Assembly: GCA_937981575.1 (NCBI GenBank) | Contig: CALJNR010000063.1 | Span: forward strand, 1-58,471 | Reading direction: 5' to 3' | DNA length: 58,471 nucleotides | Source of the DNA: an uncultured Clostridia bacterium | GTDB taxonomy: Bacteria; Bacillota; Clostridia; Lachnospirales; Cellulosilyticaceae | Made by a program: the position numbers and the translations under genes | Notes under the pieces: model-generated | Seen by the model: only the letters and a program-made list of their open reading frames with translations | What the model was told of the DNA's origin: nothing | The model's database searches: none | Shown: piece after piece, positions 1 through 8,111 of the stretch | How positions within the stretch are numbered: position 1 is the first letter of the stretch | How the letters are laid out: every line of letters begins with the position of its first letter

Positions 1-1
1 A

Positions 2-244
2 GATAAGCTTATGATTATGATCAAAGATGATGGACAGGGGATGGAAGAAGAGGTTCTAGCTGATCTTCGGGCACAAATGTCTGATACGCAGCAAACAACA
101 GGAAAAGTAGGGGTTATTAATGTGCAAAAACGTATTAAGCTGCTTTATGGGGACCCATTTGGGCTTTCAATAACAAGCTCACCGGAGCAAGGAACATTTA
201 TAACGGTTATACTTCCTGTCACAGCTACAGGGGAGATAGAATAA
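2..244 (+). CDS. Sensor histidine kinase, C-terminal fragment (YesM-type)
   Basis: This is the last 80 codons of a gene that starts before the window; the frame is open from base 2. It holds the end of a GHKL ATPase domain: a G1-like motif DDGQGM near the start and a GVINVQKRIKLLYG segment, the form of the G2 region found in YesM/LytS-type kinases (PF06580 plus HATPase_c). The enzyme would autophosphorylate and pass phosphate to the response regulator that begins 14 nt after its stop. The pair probably senses sugar outside the cell and controls the transporter operon that follows. The sensory half is not visible, so the ligand cannot be judged. Confidence 0.85.
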   Translation, partial: DKLMIMIKDDGQGMEEEVLADLRAQMSDTQQTTGKVGVINVQKRIKLLYGDPFGLSITSSPEQGTFITVILPVTATGEIE

Positions 245-257
245 AGGAGGAATGGGT

Positions 258-1016
258 ATGTATAAAGTGCTGATTATTGATGATGAGCATTTTATCAGAG
301 CAGGTATGAAGAGTATCATACCTTGGCAGCAGTACAACTGTGAAATTATCGGAGAAGCAGAAAACGGCATGGAGGGAATAGATAAAATTATTCAGCTTAA
401 ACCAGATATTATTATTTCTGATATTAGAATGCCCAAAAAGAGCGGGCTTGATATGATTGCAGAGGTAAAATCCATTAATAAAGATATTCAGATTATTATA
501 CTGACAGGTCATAGGGAGTTTGAGTATGCACAAGAAGCCATAAGACTTGGCGTTTTGAGGTTTATCCTTAAGCCTTCGAAAATGAATGAAATAAAGGAAG
601 CCGTCGAAGAAGCTGTCAAAAATCTTGAGAGGATGCCGTGCAGTCCATCCCATAGAGCGGATCAGGAAGCGAAGGAACAACCAGACAAAGACAAACCTCA
701 GTTTATTGTTAACAAAGCTTTAGACTATATCCAGCATTATTACAATACAAAGCTTGATCTTCAAACAGTGGCTGATGCACTGTATGTAAGTACGTGGCAT
801 CTTTGCAAACTGCTTAAAAAACAAACAGGTGATAACTTTATTGATATCGTGAATAAAGTCAGGATTGAAAGGGCAAAAGCTCTGCTTTTAGAATCTAATT
901 TAAAGGTTTATGAAATTGCAGAAGAAGTAGGCTATGTAGACCCGACCTATTTTTCAAAAACTTTTAAAAAGATTACACAGGTAACGCCTAACGAGTTTCG
1001 GAACAAGATGTATTAA
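258..1016 (+). CDS. AraC-family response regulator (YesN-type)
   Basis: This is a two-domain DNA-binding response regulator of 252 residues. Residues 1-120 form a receiver with the acidic pair DDEH, the phospho-acceptor Asp55 (in ISDIRMP) and a conserved Lys (LKPS). The last about 100 residues form an AraC-type double helix-turn-helix ending PTYFSKTFKKITQVTPNEF. I start at 258 rather than 252 because AAAGGAGG at 243-250 gives 7 nt spacing to 258 and only 1 nt to 252. It is the partner of the kinase just upstream and most likely activates the sugar transporter promoter before base 1199, where an inverted repeat lies in the -35 region. Confidence 0.93.
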   Translation: MYKVLIIDDEHFIRAGMKSIIPWQQYNCEIIGEAENGMEGIDKIIQLKPDIIISDIRMPKKSGLDMIAEVKSINKDIQIIILTGHREFEYAQEAIRLGVLRFILKPSKMNEIKEAVEEAVKNLERMPCSPSHRADQEAKEQPDKDKPQFIVNKALDYIQHYYNTKLDLQTVADALYVSTWHLCKLLKKQTGDNFIDIVNKVRIERAKALLLESNLKVYEIAEEVGYVDPTYFSKTFKKITQVTPNEFRNKMY

Positions 1017-1056
1017 GAAGGATTGTGCGTCTTTCTTAATACATCTTGCTTTTTTG
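1004..1056 (+). terminator. Rho-independent terminator after the response regulator
   Basis: A perfect 16-bp stem (1004-1019 with 1033-1048) is followed by CTTTTTTG. The stop codon of the regulator lies inside the left arm. It separates the regulatory pair from the transporter operon. Confidence 0.88.
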
Positions 1057-1079
1057 TTTTTAATATAGCAAAAATGACC

Positions 1080-1130
1080 AATAAACACCAATATAGGTAT
1101 ATGTTTATTAGCAATTTTAAGTGCTATACT
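1080..1130 (+). promoter_or_regulatory. Probable activated promoter of the sugar-uptake operon
   Basis: TATACT at 1125-1130 fits a -10 box about 70 nt before the binding-protein gene. No good -35 is seen at 17 nt spacing (TGTTTA). Instead the inverted repeat AATAAACA (1080-1087) / TGTTTATT (1102-1109) covers the -35 region, as expected for a promoter that needs the neighbouring AraC-type regulator. The assignment to that regulator is inference. Confidence 0.5.
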
Positions 1131-1198
1131 AAGTACATAGTAACAACAAAGCTGATGAAAATCAGTAGATTACTTATCAAAAATGAGGGGGAATAACA

Positions 1199-2533
1199 AT
1201 GAAAAAGTTTTCAAAAGTTCTTGCAGCAGGATTAACTGGAGTTATGGTTTTATCATCATTAGCTGGATGCGGCGCTAAGCCATCAGAAACAGGAACAAGC
1301 ACTCCTGCACCAGCAGCAGATACGAAACAAGAAGCAGAAAAACCAGCCCAGCCAGTAACGCTTCGTACGGTATCAATGTTTGGCGGCACGGATCCAATGA
1401 AAGACGTATATGAAGCTACGATTCAAGAGTTTATGAAAGCCAATACAAACATCACAGTTGAAGATGAATCGGCAACAGCTGATGAACAATGGAAATCTAA
1501 AGTACTTATTGACTTTGCAGCAGGGAATGAGCCAGATGTCATTTTCTTCTTTACAGATGTTAATGCACAAGCATTAGTAGAACAAAATAAAGTTGTATCT
1601 GTTGAAGAAATCAAAGCGGTATATCCAGACTATGCGCCTAACATTACAGAAGCAGCTATGGAATCAGCTAAATATGCAGGAGACGGTAAGAACTATGCTG
1701 TGCCAGTTCGTGGATACTATGAAGGAATCTTCTGTAATAAAGCACTCTTTGATCAATATGGTCTTGAACTTCCTACAACTTGGGAAAATTTAGAAAAAGC
1801 TGTTACTACCTTTAAGGCTAACAATATTACACCTTTTGCAGCAGCATTAGGACATGTACCACATTACTTTATTGAACACTTTATTCTAGCAGAAGGCGGC
1901 GTTGCAGATCACAGTAATAAAGACGTTGCAGCAGTTAAAGATTCATGGGTAAAGGGATTAGAATTATTTAAGAAATTTGCTGATATGGGAGCTTTCCCAA
2001 TTGATACAGCGACATCAAAACATGAACTTCAACAAGAAGCATTCAATGCTGGTAAAGCAGCAATGTTCTTAGATGGAAGCTGGGCCATCGGCGGTATGAC
2101 TGATCAAGAAAATACAGTTATTGTTCCAATACCAGGAACAGGAAACGGTAAAAAAGACCCTTCAGAAATCATCGCTGGTTTCTCAAGCGGATACTATATC
2201 ACAAGAAAAGCATGGGATGATCCTGCAAAACGTGATGCAGCTGTTAAATTTGTTCAAGCACTAACAACAACTGATGTAATTAGACAATTCGTAGTTGCAG
2301 CAGGCGGTGGTGCACCAGCGGCAGATGTTGGTGAAATAACTGGACTTAGCAAACTTGCAGCATCTGGTTCAAAAGTGGCTGGAGAAGCTACAGCTGTTGA
2401 CGGAGCAATTGACGGATGGCTTAGTAAACAAGCTTGGGACTTCTTACTTAGCAAAGTGCCAGTTATCGCAGTAGGTAAAGAAGATGCAGCAGCAGTAGTA
2501 GATAAAGTTATTGAAATGGAAAAAAATAAATAA
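1199..2533 (+). CDS. Sugar ABC transporter substrate-binding lipoprotein
   Basis: This 444-residue extracellular solute-binding protein (family 1, MalE-like) has a lipoprotein signal: Lys-rich start, hydrophobic stretch and lipobox LAGC with Cys at about residue 24. A Thr/Pro/Ala-rich linker follows, then the two-lobed binding fold. It would capture an oligosaccharide outside the membrane for the two permeases downstream. No ATPase gene is in the operon, which is common because such importers often share one MsmX/UgpC-type ATPase (known of the family). A hairpin after the gene probably keeps this product more abundant than the permeases. Confidence 0.93.
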   Translation: MKKFSKVLAAGLTGVMVLSSLAGCGAKPSETGTSTPAPAADTKQEAEKPAQPVTLRTVSMFGGTDPMKDVYEATIQEFMKANTNITVEDESATADEQWKSKVLIDFAAGNEPDVIFFFTDVNAQALVEQNKVVSVEEIKAVYPDYAPNITEAAMESAKYAGDGKNYAVPVRGYYEGIFCNKALFDQYGLELPTTWENLEKAVTTFKANNITPFAAALGHVPHYFIEHFILAEGGVADHSNKDVAAVKDSWVKGLELFKKFADMGAFPIDTATSKHELQQEAFNAGKAAMFLDGSWAIGGMTDQENTVIVPIPGTGNGKKDPSEIIAGFSSGYYITRKAWDDPAKRDAAVKFVQALTTTDVIRQFVVAAGGGAPAADVGEITGLSKLAASGSKVAGEATAVDGAIDGWLSKQAWDFLLSKVPVIAVGKEDAAAVVDKVIEMEKNK

Positions 2534-2549
2534 TACTGGTGCGATGTTG

Positions 2550-2597
2550 AGAATAACAGTTGAAAGTCTAAAGGACATCAGCTGTTATTCTTTTCTT
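2550..2597 (+). terminator. Attenuating hairpin between binding protein and permease
   Basis: A 14-bp stem (2550-2563 with 2578-2591, one G.U pair) is followed by TTTCTT. It lies between two genes that must be co-expressed, so partial termination or 3'-end protection of the binding-protein message is the likely role. Confidence 0.65.
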
Positions 2598-2634
2598 AAA
2601 AACAAATAAGAAATTGATGAAGGGAGTGGCTGTG

Positions 2635-3504
2635 ATGATTTATAAAGACAAAAAAATAGTTTGGATATTTCTGCTTCCTACTGTAGTTTTAGTTTCTCTT
2701 TTTTTGTATTTACCATTTTTAGCCAGCATATCAAATAGTTTATATAATATACCTAATTTAGCAGGGACAAACAAGGTTTTTATAGGGATAAACAATTATA
2801 AGGAGATGCTTACAGATCCAGTTATTATGACTTCAGTTAAAAATACTTTTGTTATGATGATTTATACCGTCGTTTTTGAAGTGGGCATTGCAATTGTTCT
2901 GGCACTTCTAGTAGACAGTGTTGGCAAGATGCAGAAGTTTTATAGAACGGTGTATTTCTTCCCGGTTGTTATTTCGGCTACTGCTATAGGACTTATGTTT
3001 ATCTTATTTTACGATTATAATATAGGACTTTTTAATCAAGTACTTGCAAAGTTTGGAGCAGAGCCTAAATTATGGCTTGATGAAAAAAAGGCGTTAGGCA
3101 TGCTTTCTCTGCCAGTTATCTGGCAGTATATCGGTTTCTATTTTGTTATTGTACTTACGGGTATAGCAGCTATACCAGAAGATATTTATGAATCGGCTTA
3201 TCTTGAAGGCGTAACTGGTTTTCAAAAGGTAAGATATATTACGCTTCCGCTTATTAAAGGGGTTATAAGAACTTGTCTTATTCTTGTTATTACAGGAACA
3301 CTTAAAGTTTTCGACTTACCATGGACTATTGCGCCAAGAGGAATGCCAAACCAAACCACTTATCTTCTTGGAACTTATCAATACAAAACAGTTTATGAGG
3401 CAGCAAGGGTTGGATATGGCAGTACAATAGCTGTTTTTATCGTTGTAGTAGGCGTTGTTATCTCAGTAATTGTTAATAAGCTGATCAAACAAGAAGATAT
3501 GTAG
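2635..3504 (+). CDS. Sugar ABC transporter permease (MalF/LacF-type)
   Basis: This is an inner-membrane permease of 289 residues with about six hydrophobic segments. It has the binding-protein-dependent transport signature: the EAA-like loop PEDIYESAYLEGVTGFQKVRYITLPL, where the ATPase docks. An upstream in-frame TTG at 2614 is rejected as start because AAGGGAG at 2620-2626 sits 8 nt before the ATG at 2635. It pairs with the next gene to form the channel for the sugar delivered by the binding protein. Confidence 0.92.
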   Translation: MIYKDKKIVWIFLLPTVVLVSLFLYLPFLASISNSLYNIPNLAGTNKVFIGINNYKEMLTDPVIMTSVKNTFVMMIYTVVFEVGIAIVLALLVDSVGKMQKFYRTVYFFPVVISATAIGLMFILFYDYNIGLFNQVLAKFGAEPKLWLDEKKALGMLSLPVIWQYIGFYFVIVLTGIAAIPEDIYESAYLEGVTGFQKVRYITLPLIKGVIRTCLILVITGTLKVFDLPWTIAPRGMPNQTTYLLGTYQYKTVYEAARVGYGSTIAVFIVVVGVVISVIVNKLIKQEDM

Positions 3505-3520
3505 AAGAGAGGTGCAGGAT

Positions 3521-4408
3521 ATGGATGCTATTGTAAAGAAATATAAAATAAACGGTAAAGCTGCGAGACCCATAAATACAAAGATAACGCCGAGTAAAGT
3601 CATTATACATGCAATACTAGGATGTTGGTCGCTGCTTACGATATTTCCTTTGATATGGGTTGTAAACAATTCTTTTAAAGAACGGACCTTGATACTGCAA
3701 GATTCTTTTAGTTTGGTCAATCCAACTAATTTCACAATGGATAACTACATTACAGCATTTAGCAGGATGAATATTGGAGGAGCTTATGTTAACAGCTTAA
3801 TCATATCATGTTCTGTTGTTATCGGGGTTATGTGCTTTGGAGGGCTTGGGGCTTATGTCCTCGCAAGGTATAAATTCCCAGGACGAAACTTCATATATGG
3901 TGCGCTGATAAGTGCCGTACTCTTTCCGGCATTTGCAACAATTGTACCAGTGTTTATGGCACTTTATAAGCTGGATTTAGTCAATAAACATTTAGGGGTA
4001 ATTTTACCTCAGCTGGCAGGTAATCTGCCTTTTGCAATCATTATTTTAGTAGGATTTATGGAAGCTATTCCGCTGGAACTTGAAGAGGCTGCAGTGGTTG
4101 AAGGCTGCAATCCGCTTCAGATATTTACAAAGATTATCGTTCCGATTTCAAAACCATCTTTTGCGACTGTAGCGATATTTACTTTTCTTTGGTCTTATAA
4201 TGACCTTTTTATGCAAATGACTATTATACGTAAAAATGAGTATTTACCTATCTCAGCACTGCTTAATAAAATAAGTTCACAATATGGAACAGACTATGGG
4301 CTGATGAATGCCTCGGTAGCTTTAGTTATTATTCCAGTACTTATTGTTTATTTAGTCTTGCAGAAATATATTATAAAAGGTTTAACAGCTGGAGCCGTTA
4401 AGGGTTAA
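3521..4408 (+). CDS. Sugar ABC transporter permease (MalG-type)
   Basis: This is the second permease, 295 residues, with a cytoplasmic N-terminal tail of about 30 residues, six hydrophobic segments and the EAA-like loop AIPLELEEAAVVEGCNPLQIF. The GTG at 3512 overlaps the ribosome binding site, so I take the ATG at 3521. Its start lies 16 nt after the stop of the first permease, so the two are translated from one message and should form a heterodimer. Confidence 0.92.
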   Translation: MDAIVKKYKINGKAARPINTKITPSKVIIHAILGCWSLLTIFPLIWVVNNSFKERTLILQDSFSLVNPTNFTMDNYITAFSRMNIGGAYVNSLIISCSVVIGVMCFGGLGAYVLARYKFPGRNFIYGALISAVLFPAFATIVPVFMALYKLDLVNKHLGVILPQLAGNLPFAIIILVGFMEAIPLELEEAAVVEGCNPLQIFTKIIVPISKPSFATVAIFTFLWSYNDLFMQMTIIRKNEYLPISALLNKISSQYGTDYGLMNASVALVIIPVLIVYLVLQKYIIKGLTAGAVKG

Positions 4409-4437
4409 AGGATATGCAAGTAAAGGAGATGGGAAAA

Positions 4438-5850
4438 ATGATTCAATTTGGAACAGGTGGCTGGAGATCGATTATAGGCGATGAATTTATTAAAAGTAAT
4501 ATTGTTCTTGTGGCACAGGCAGTGGCGCAGATGATGGTTGAAGATGAAGTGACGGATAAAGGATTAGTAGTCGGTTATGACAGGCGGTTTTTATCAGATA
4601 AAGCAGCCAGATGGATTAGTGAAGTTGTAGCTGGAAATGGTATAAAAGTTCAGTTTGTCAGTAAAATGGCGCCTACGCCTCTTATCATGTATTATATTAA
4701 AACACATGGCAATGCATATGGCATGGCAGTTACAGCCAGCCATAACCCGGCAGAATACAATGGGATCAAAATCTTTACAGAAGGCGGAAGGGATGCAACA
4801 GAAGAGGTAACCCAGAGGGTAGAACGACTTATTGCTTCTTTAAGTGCTGATGATGTCAAAGCAATAGGCTATGAAGAGGGGGTAGAAAAAGGACTTATTG
4901 TTGAGATTAATCCTTTTAATGACTATATTGATAAGCTTCTTAACCTCTTAGATGTAGAGGCAATTAGAAACAATGAACTTAAAATATTAGTAGACCCTAT
5001 GTTTGGGGTTTCTAAAAACTCTCTTCAGGCGCTCCTTATAAGCTGCAGGTGCGAAGTAGATGTGATTCATGAAAGGCATGACACAACTTTTGGCGGAAGA
5101 CTGCCTTCTCCAAGTGCTAATACGCTGGCACGGCTTGCCAATATGGTCGTTGAAAAAGGATATGATATTGGTATTGGTACAGACGGCGATGCTGACAGGC
5201 TAGGTATCATAGATGAAAAAGGTGATTTTATTCATCCAAATGATATTATGGCATTATTATATTATTATTTATTAAAGTACAAAGGCTGGAGAGGCCCGGT
5301 TGTTCGCAACATCGCCACAACACACCTATTAGACGCTATTGCCAAGCGGTTTGGCGAAGAATGCTATGAAGTGCCAGTAGGGTTTAAGCATATTTCTTCT
5401 AAAATGGATGAAACAGATGCCGTTATTGGCGGGGAAAGCAGCGGAGGGCTGACTATAAGAGGACATATTAAGGGCAAAGACGGCATTTTTGCTGCTGGCC
5501 TTTTAGTTGAAATGATCTGTGTAACAGGCAAACATTTAGCCCAAATGCTTGATGAAATTCATCAGGAGTTTGGACATTACATAATGCTTGAATGTGATAA
5601 GAGATTTTCGTTAGAAAAGAAAAAGGAACTCATAAAGCTTCTATTTGAAGATAAAAAACTTCCTGTTTTTAATTTTCCTGTGAGCCGCGTAAGTTATGAA
5701 GATGGTGCCAAAGTTTATTTTGAAAACGGCGGGTGGATTATTGCACGTTTCTCAGGAACAGAGCCGCTCATTAGAATATTTACAGAAATGAGTACAAAAG
5801 ATGAAGCGCAGCAGGTAAGCCAGGAAATGCTGACATTTTTGGGATTATAA
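4438..5850 (+). CDS. Alpha-D-phosphohexomutase (phosphoglucomutase/phosphomannomutase family)
   Basis: This cytosolic mutase of 470 residues interconverts hexose 1- and 6-phosphates. The four family loops are visible: the catalytic serine in TASHNP (Ser101), the metal-binding DGDADR (Asp249, 251, 253), the sugar-binding loop GGESSGG and the phosphate-binding RFSGTEPLIR. The sugar loop resembles the GEESGG form of glucose-type mutases, but substrate choice (Glc, Man or GlcNAc phosphates) cannot be fixed by eye. Two earlier in-frame ATGs (4414, 4429) are less likely; AAAGGAG at 4422-4428 favours 4438. Between a transporter and a phosphorylase-like gene, its job is probably to bring the sugar 1-phosphate into glycolysis. 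Confidence 0.9.
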   Translation: MIQFGTGGWRSIIGDEFIKSNIVLVAQAVAQMMVEDEVTDKGLVVGYDRRFLSDKAARWISEVVAGNGIKVQFVSKMAPTPLIMYYIKTHGNAYGMAVTASHNPAEYNGIKIFTEGGRDATEEVTQRVERLIASLSADDVKAIGYEEGVEKGLIVEINPFNDYIDKLLNLLDVEAIRNNELKILVDPMFGVSKNSLQALLISCRCEVDVIHERHDTTFGGRLPSPSANTLARLANMVVEKGYDIGIGTDGDADRLGIIDEKGDFIHPNDIMALLYYYLLKYKGWRGPVVRNIATTHLLDAIAKRFGEECYEVPVGFKHISSKMDETDAVIGGESSGGLTIRGHIKGKDGIFAAGLLVEMICVTGKHLAQMLDEIHQEFGHYIMLECDKRFSLEKKKELIKLLFEDKKLPVFNFPVSRVSYEDGAKVYFENGGWIIARFSGTEPLIRIFTEMSTKDEAQQVSQEMLTFLGL

Positions 5851-6461
5851 TGATGGAAAAAGAGTATATCCTGTACGATTTTACTGATAAAGTTATCGAA
5901 TGGGAGAAGGTGCCAACACTTCGAATAGAAGAATTTCCATGGTATAGCACAGGAGAAAAACAGCAAACAGCCGTTCAGTGTGCGATTAGAGAAGATGTTT
6001 TACATATAAAAGTTTACAGTGAAGATAAAAATATAAGGGCCGAGGCCAAGGTTAATAATGAAGCGGTCTATGAAGACAGCTGCTTTGAATGGTTTGTAAC
6101 GCCAGTTAATCAAAAAGGAGAAGATTATTTTAATATTGAAGTAAGCTGTAATGGAACCATTTATATGGCTTACAGAGACAATACAGAGGGGAAAAGATTT
6201 GCATCAAATGAGCTGCTAAGTCAGATTAAGATTCAGTCAGCTGTCAATGAAAGCAGCTGGATGCTGGATCTAGCGATTCCGCTTGGCATACTTGAAACAA
6301 TGCAGGGAAAACCAATAGATCAAGAGACATGGTATGCAAATTTCTATAGGTGCGGCGGGCTTCGCGATCAGCAGTATGCCTGCTGGAACCCACTGCAGTA
6401 TCAGAGACCTAATTTTCATCTGCCGCAGCAATTTGGGAAGTTAATAATTTCTAAAATCTAA
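5850..6461 (+). CDS. CBM9-like carbohydrate-binding domain protein, no signal peptide
   Basis: This 203-residue protein resembles the family 9-like carbohydrate-binding/DOMON-type fold (PF06452): a beta-rich pattern with DSCFEWFVTP, YFNIEVSCNGTIY, and the C-terminal WYANFYRCGG and CWNPLQY stretches rich in aromatics. It has no signal peptide or membrane segment, so it should be cytosolic, which is unusual for a carbohydrate-binding module. Its start overlaps the stop of the mutase gene by one base, implying coupled translation. It may bind the imported oligosaccharide or assist the two enzymes that follow; the exact role is unknown. Confidence 0.7.
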   Translation: MMEKEYILYDFTDKVIEWEKVPTLRIEEFPWYSTGEKQQTAVQCAIREDVLHIKVYSEDKNIRAEAKVNNEAVYEDSCFEWFVTPVNQKGEDYFNIEVSCNGTIYMAYRDNTEGKRFASNELLSQIKIQSAVNESSWMLDLAIPLGILETMQGKPIDQETWYANFYRCGGLRDQQYACWNPLQYQRPNFHLPQQFGKLIISKI

Positions 6462-6485
6462 AACAATTTATTTATGGAGGGGCCT

Positions 6486-8111
6486 ATGTTCGATATACAA
6501 CAAGTTTTTAATGAGATGACGCTGCGTGAAAAAATTGCTCAGACCTTTCTTCAATATTATCAGGGATATGAAGATCTGCCTGAGGCACTAATAGAAATGA
6601 ACAAAAAGACAGAGCTTGGTGGAGTTATTTATTTTTCGGGGAATAATGTGAGAGATATAGAACAGCTTCATACAATGAGCAAAAATATTAAAGCCCGTGC
6701 CAAAGAAAACAGATTTAACCTTCCGATCCTCTTAAGTATTGATCAAGAAGGCGGACAGCTTACTGCAGTACATAAAGGAACAACGATGTTTCCAGGCAAT
6801 ATGGCAATGGGATTTGCCAACGATCAGGGCATGGCTTATGAACAAGGCAAACATGTTGCAAAAGAGCTAAAATATGCAGGGATAGATTTATGCTATGCGC
6901 CTGTACTAGATGTCAGCTATGATCGCATAAGTGGGGTTCCGGTAGTAGATAACAGAACCTATTCAAGTAATCCTAAAGTAGTAGCCGACATGGGTAAAGG
7001 ATTTATAAAAGGCTTACAGGAAGAAGGGGTTATGGCGTGTGGAAAGCATTTTCCAGGGATGCGTCTGACACAGGAAGACACCCATTTCCAGATGGACATT
7101 CACCCTGGAGATATGGAAAGACTTCAAGCGGTAGAACTTCTTCCCTTTAAAGAAGCTATTGAAGATGGACTTGATGCAATTATGATGCATCATGGCATCT
7201 TTCACGCATTTGATAGTGAAAGACCAGCCTCCTTATCCAAAAAAGTCATTGACTATCTGCGTCATGATTTAGGATTTAATGGCCTCGTTGTGACAGATGA
7301 TTTAGTGATGAAAGCGGTTCTTAATGCTTATGGTGAAAAGGATGCTTTAGTGTATGCATTAGAAGCAGGTTGTGATCTTCTGATTTCTACCTGCGCAGGC
7401 CCATGGTATGTAGATTTTATTGAAGCCTGTATTAAAGAAGGCCGAATTACCGAAGAACGTATTAATGAAGCATGCCTTAAAGTTTTAGAGTATAAAGCTA
7501 AATATGCATCTGATCCAATACCTGAAGAAAAGCAGTTTAACAAGGAAGAAGGAGATCAGACTGCTTATCAAATTGCGAAAAAGTCTTTGATTCTCTACAA
7601 AGGAGAAAAACAAGATTTTCCGATTAACCTGGAGGAGTCTCAAAAGCTAGGGATTATCATGGGCAATCCAGCAAGACTTGTAATGAGTGATGCCATTAAT
7701 CTATATGATAAGCTTTCACTGGAAGACACCATCAGAAAGTGCGGCTGTCATCAGAATGTGAAAGAAGTTATTATGCCTTGGCGTCCAACCCACATGGAGA
7801 TGGTTTCGGTAGGAGATATTGCAATCATCTCAGACGTTGTTATTTTTACAACGGTTAATGCATACTGCTTTACAGAACAAATCAAAACAATAGAGTATAT
7901 CAGAGAATTTTGTCCGCACAAAACGATTATTGGCGTGGCGACCAGAAGTCCGGAAGATGCAAAAATCCTTTCAGAGTATTGTGACTATGTTATTGTGACA
8001 GGTGGGCTTACTCAGGTCACTTTAACAGCTCTTATTGAAACGTTATTTAATGATGGTGCATTTGATTTTAATGAAGCGAAAAAAGAGGTGGCTTATGATA
8101 CTAAAAAGTAA
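6486..8111 (+). CDS. GH3 beta-N-acetylhexosaminidase / beta-glucosidase, NagZ-like
   Basis: This 541-residue protein has a glycoside hydrolase family 3 TIM barrel in residues 1-320 and an extra C-terminal alpha/beta domain. It carries the NagZ-type signature KHFPG...EDTH, whose His serves as acid/base in that branch, and the nucleophile Asp271 in VTDDLVM. Some GH3 members of this branch use phosphate instead of water (known for Cellulomonas fimi Nag3), which would fit the mutase and phosphorylase beside it; that is inference. No signal peptide is seen, so it acts in the cytosol. The start is the ATG at 6486 after GGAGG at 6476-6480, not the ATG at 6474 that overlaps it. Confidence 0.85.
   Translation: MFDIQQVFNEMTLREKIAQTFLQYYQGYEDLPEALIEMNKKTELGGVIYFSGNNVRDIEQLHTMSKNIKARAKENRFNLPILLSIDQEGGQLTAVHKGTTMFPGNMAMGFANDQGMAYEQGKHVAKELKYAGIDLCYAPVLDVSYDRISGVPVVDNRTYSSNPKVVADMGKGFIKGLQEEGVMACGKHFPGMRLTQEDTHFQMDIHPGDMERLQAVELLPFKEAIEDGLDAIMMHHGIFHAFDSERPASLSKKVIDYLRHDLGFNGLVVTDDLVMKAVLNAYGEKDALVYALEAGCDLLISTCAGPWYVDFIEACIKEGRITEERINEACLKVLEYKAKYASDPIPEEKQFNKEEGDQTAYQIAKKSLILYKGEKQDFPINLEESQKLGIIMGNPARLVMSDAINLYDKLSLEDTIRKCGCHQNVKEVIMPWRPTHMEMVSVGDIAIISDVVIFTTVNAYCFTEQIKTIEYIREFCPHKTIIGVATRSPEDAKILSEYCDYVIVTGGLTQVTLTALIETLFNDGAFDFNEAKKEVAYDTKK

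Noticed and set aside
225..680. 151-codon ORF on the minus strand
   Set aside because: It is antisense to an intact response regulator, with no start signal and no recognisable protein.
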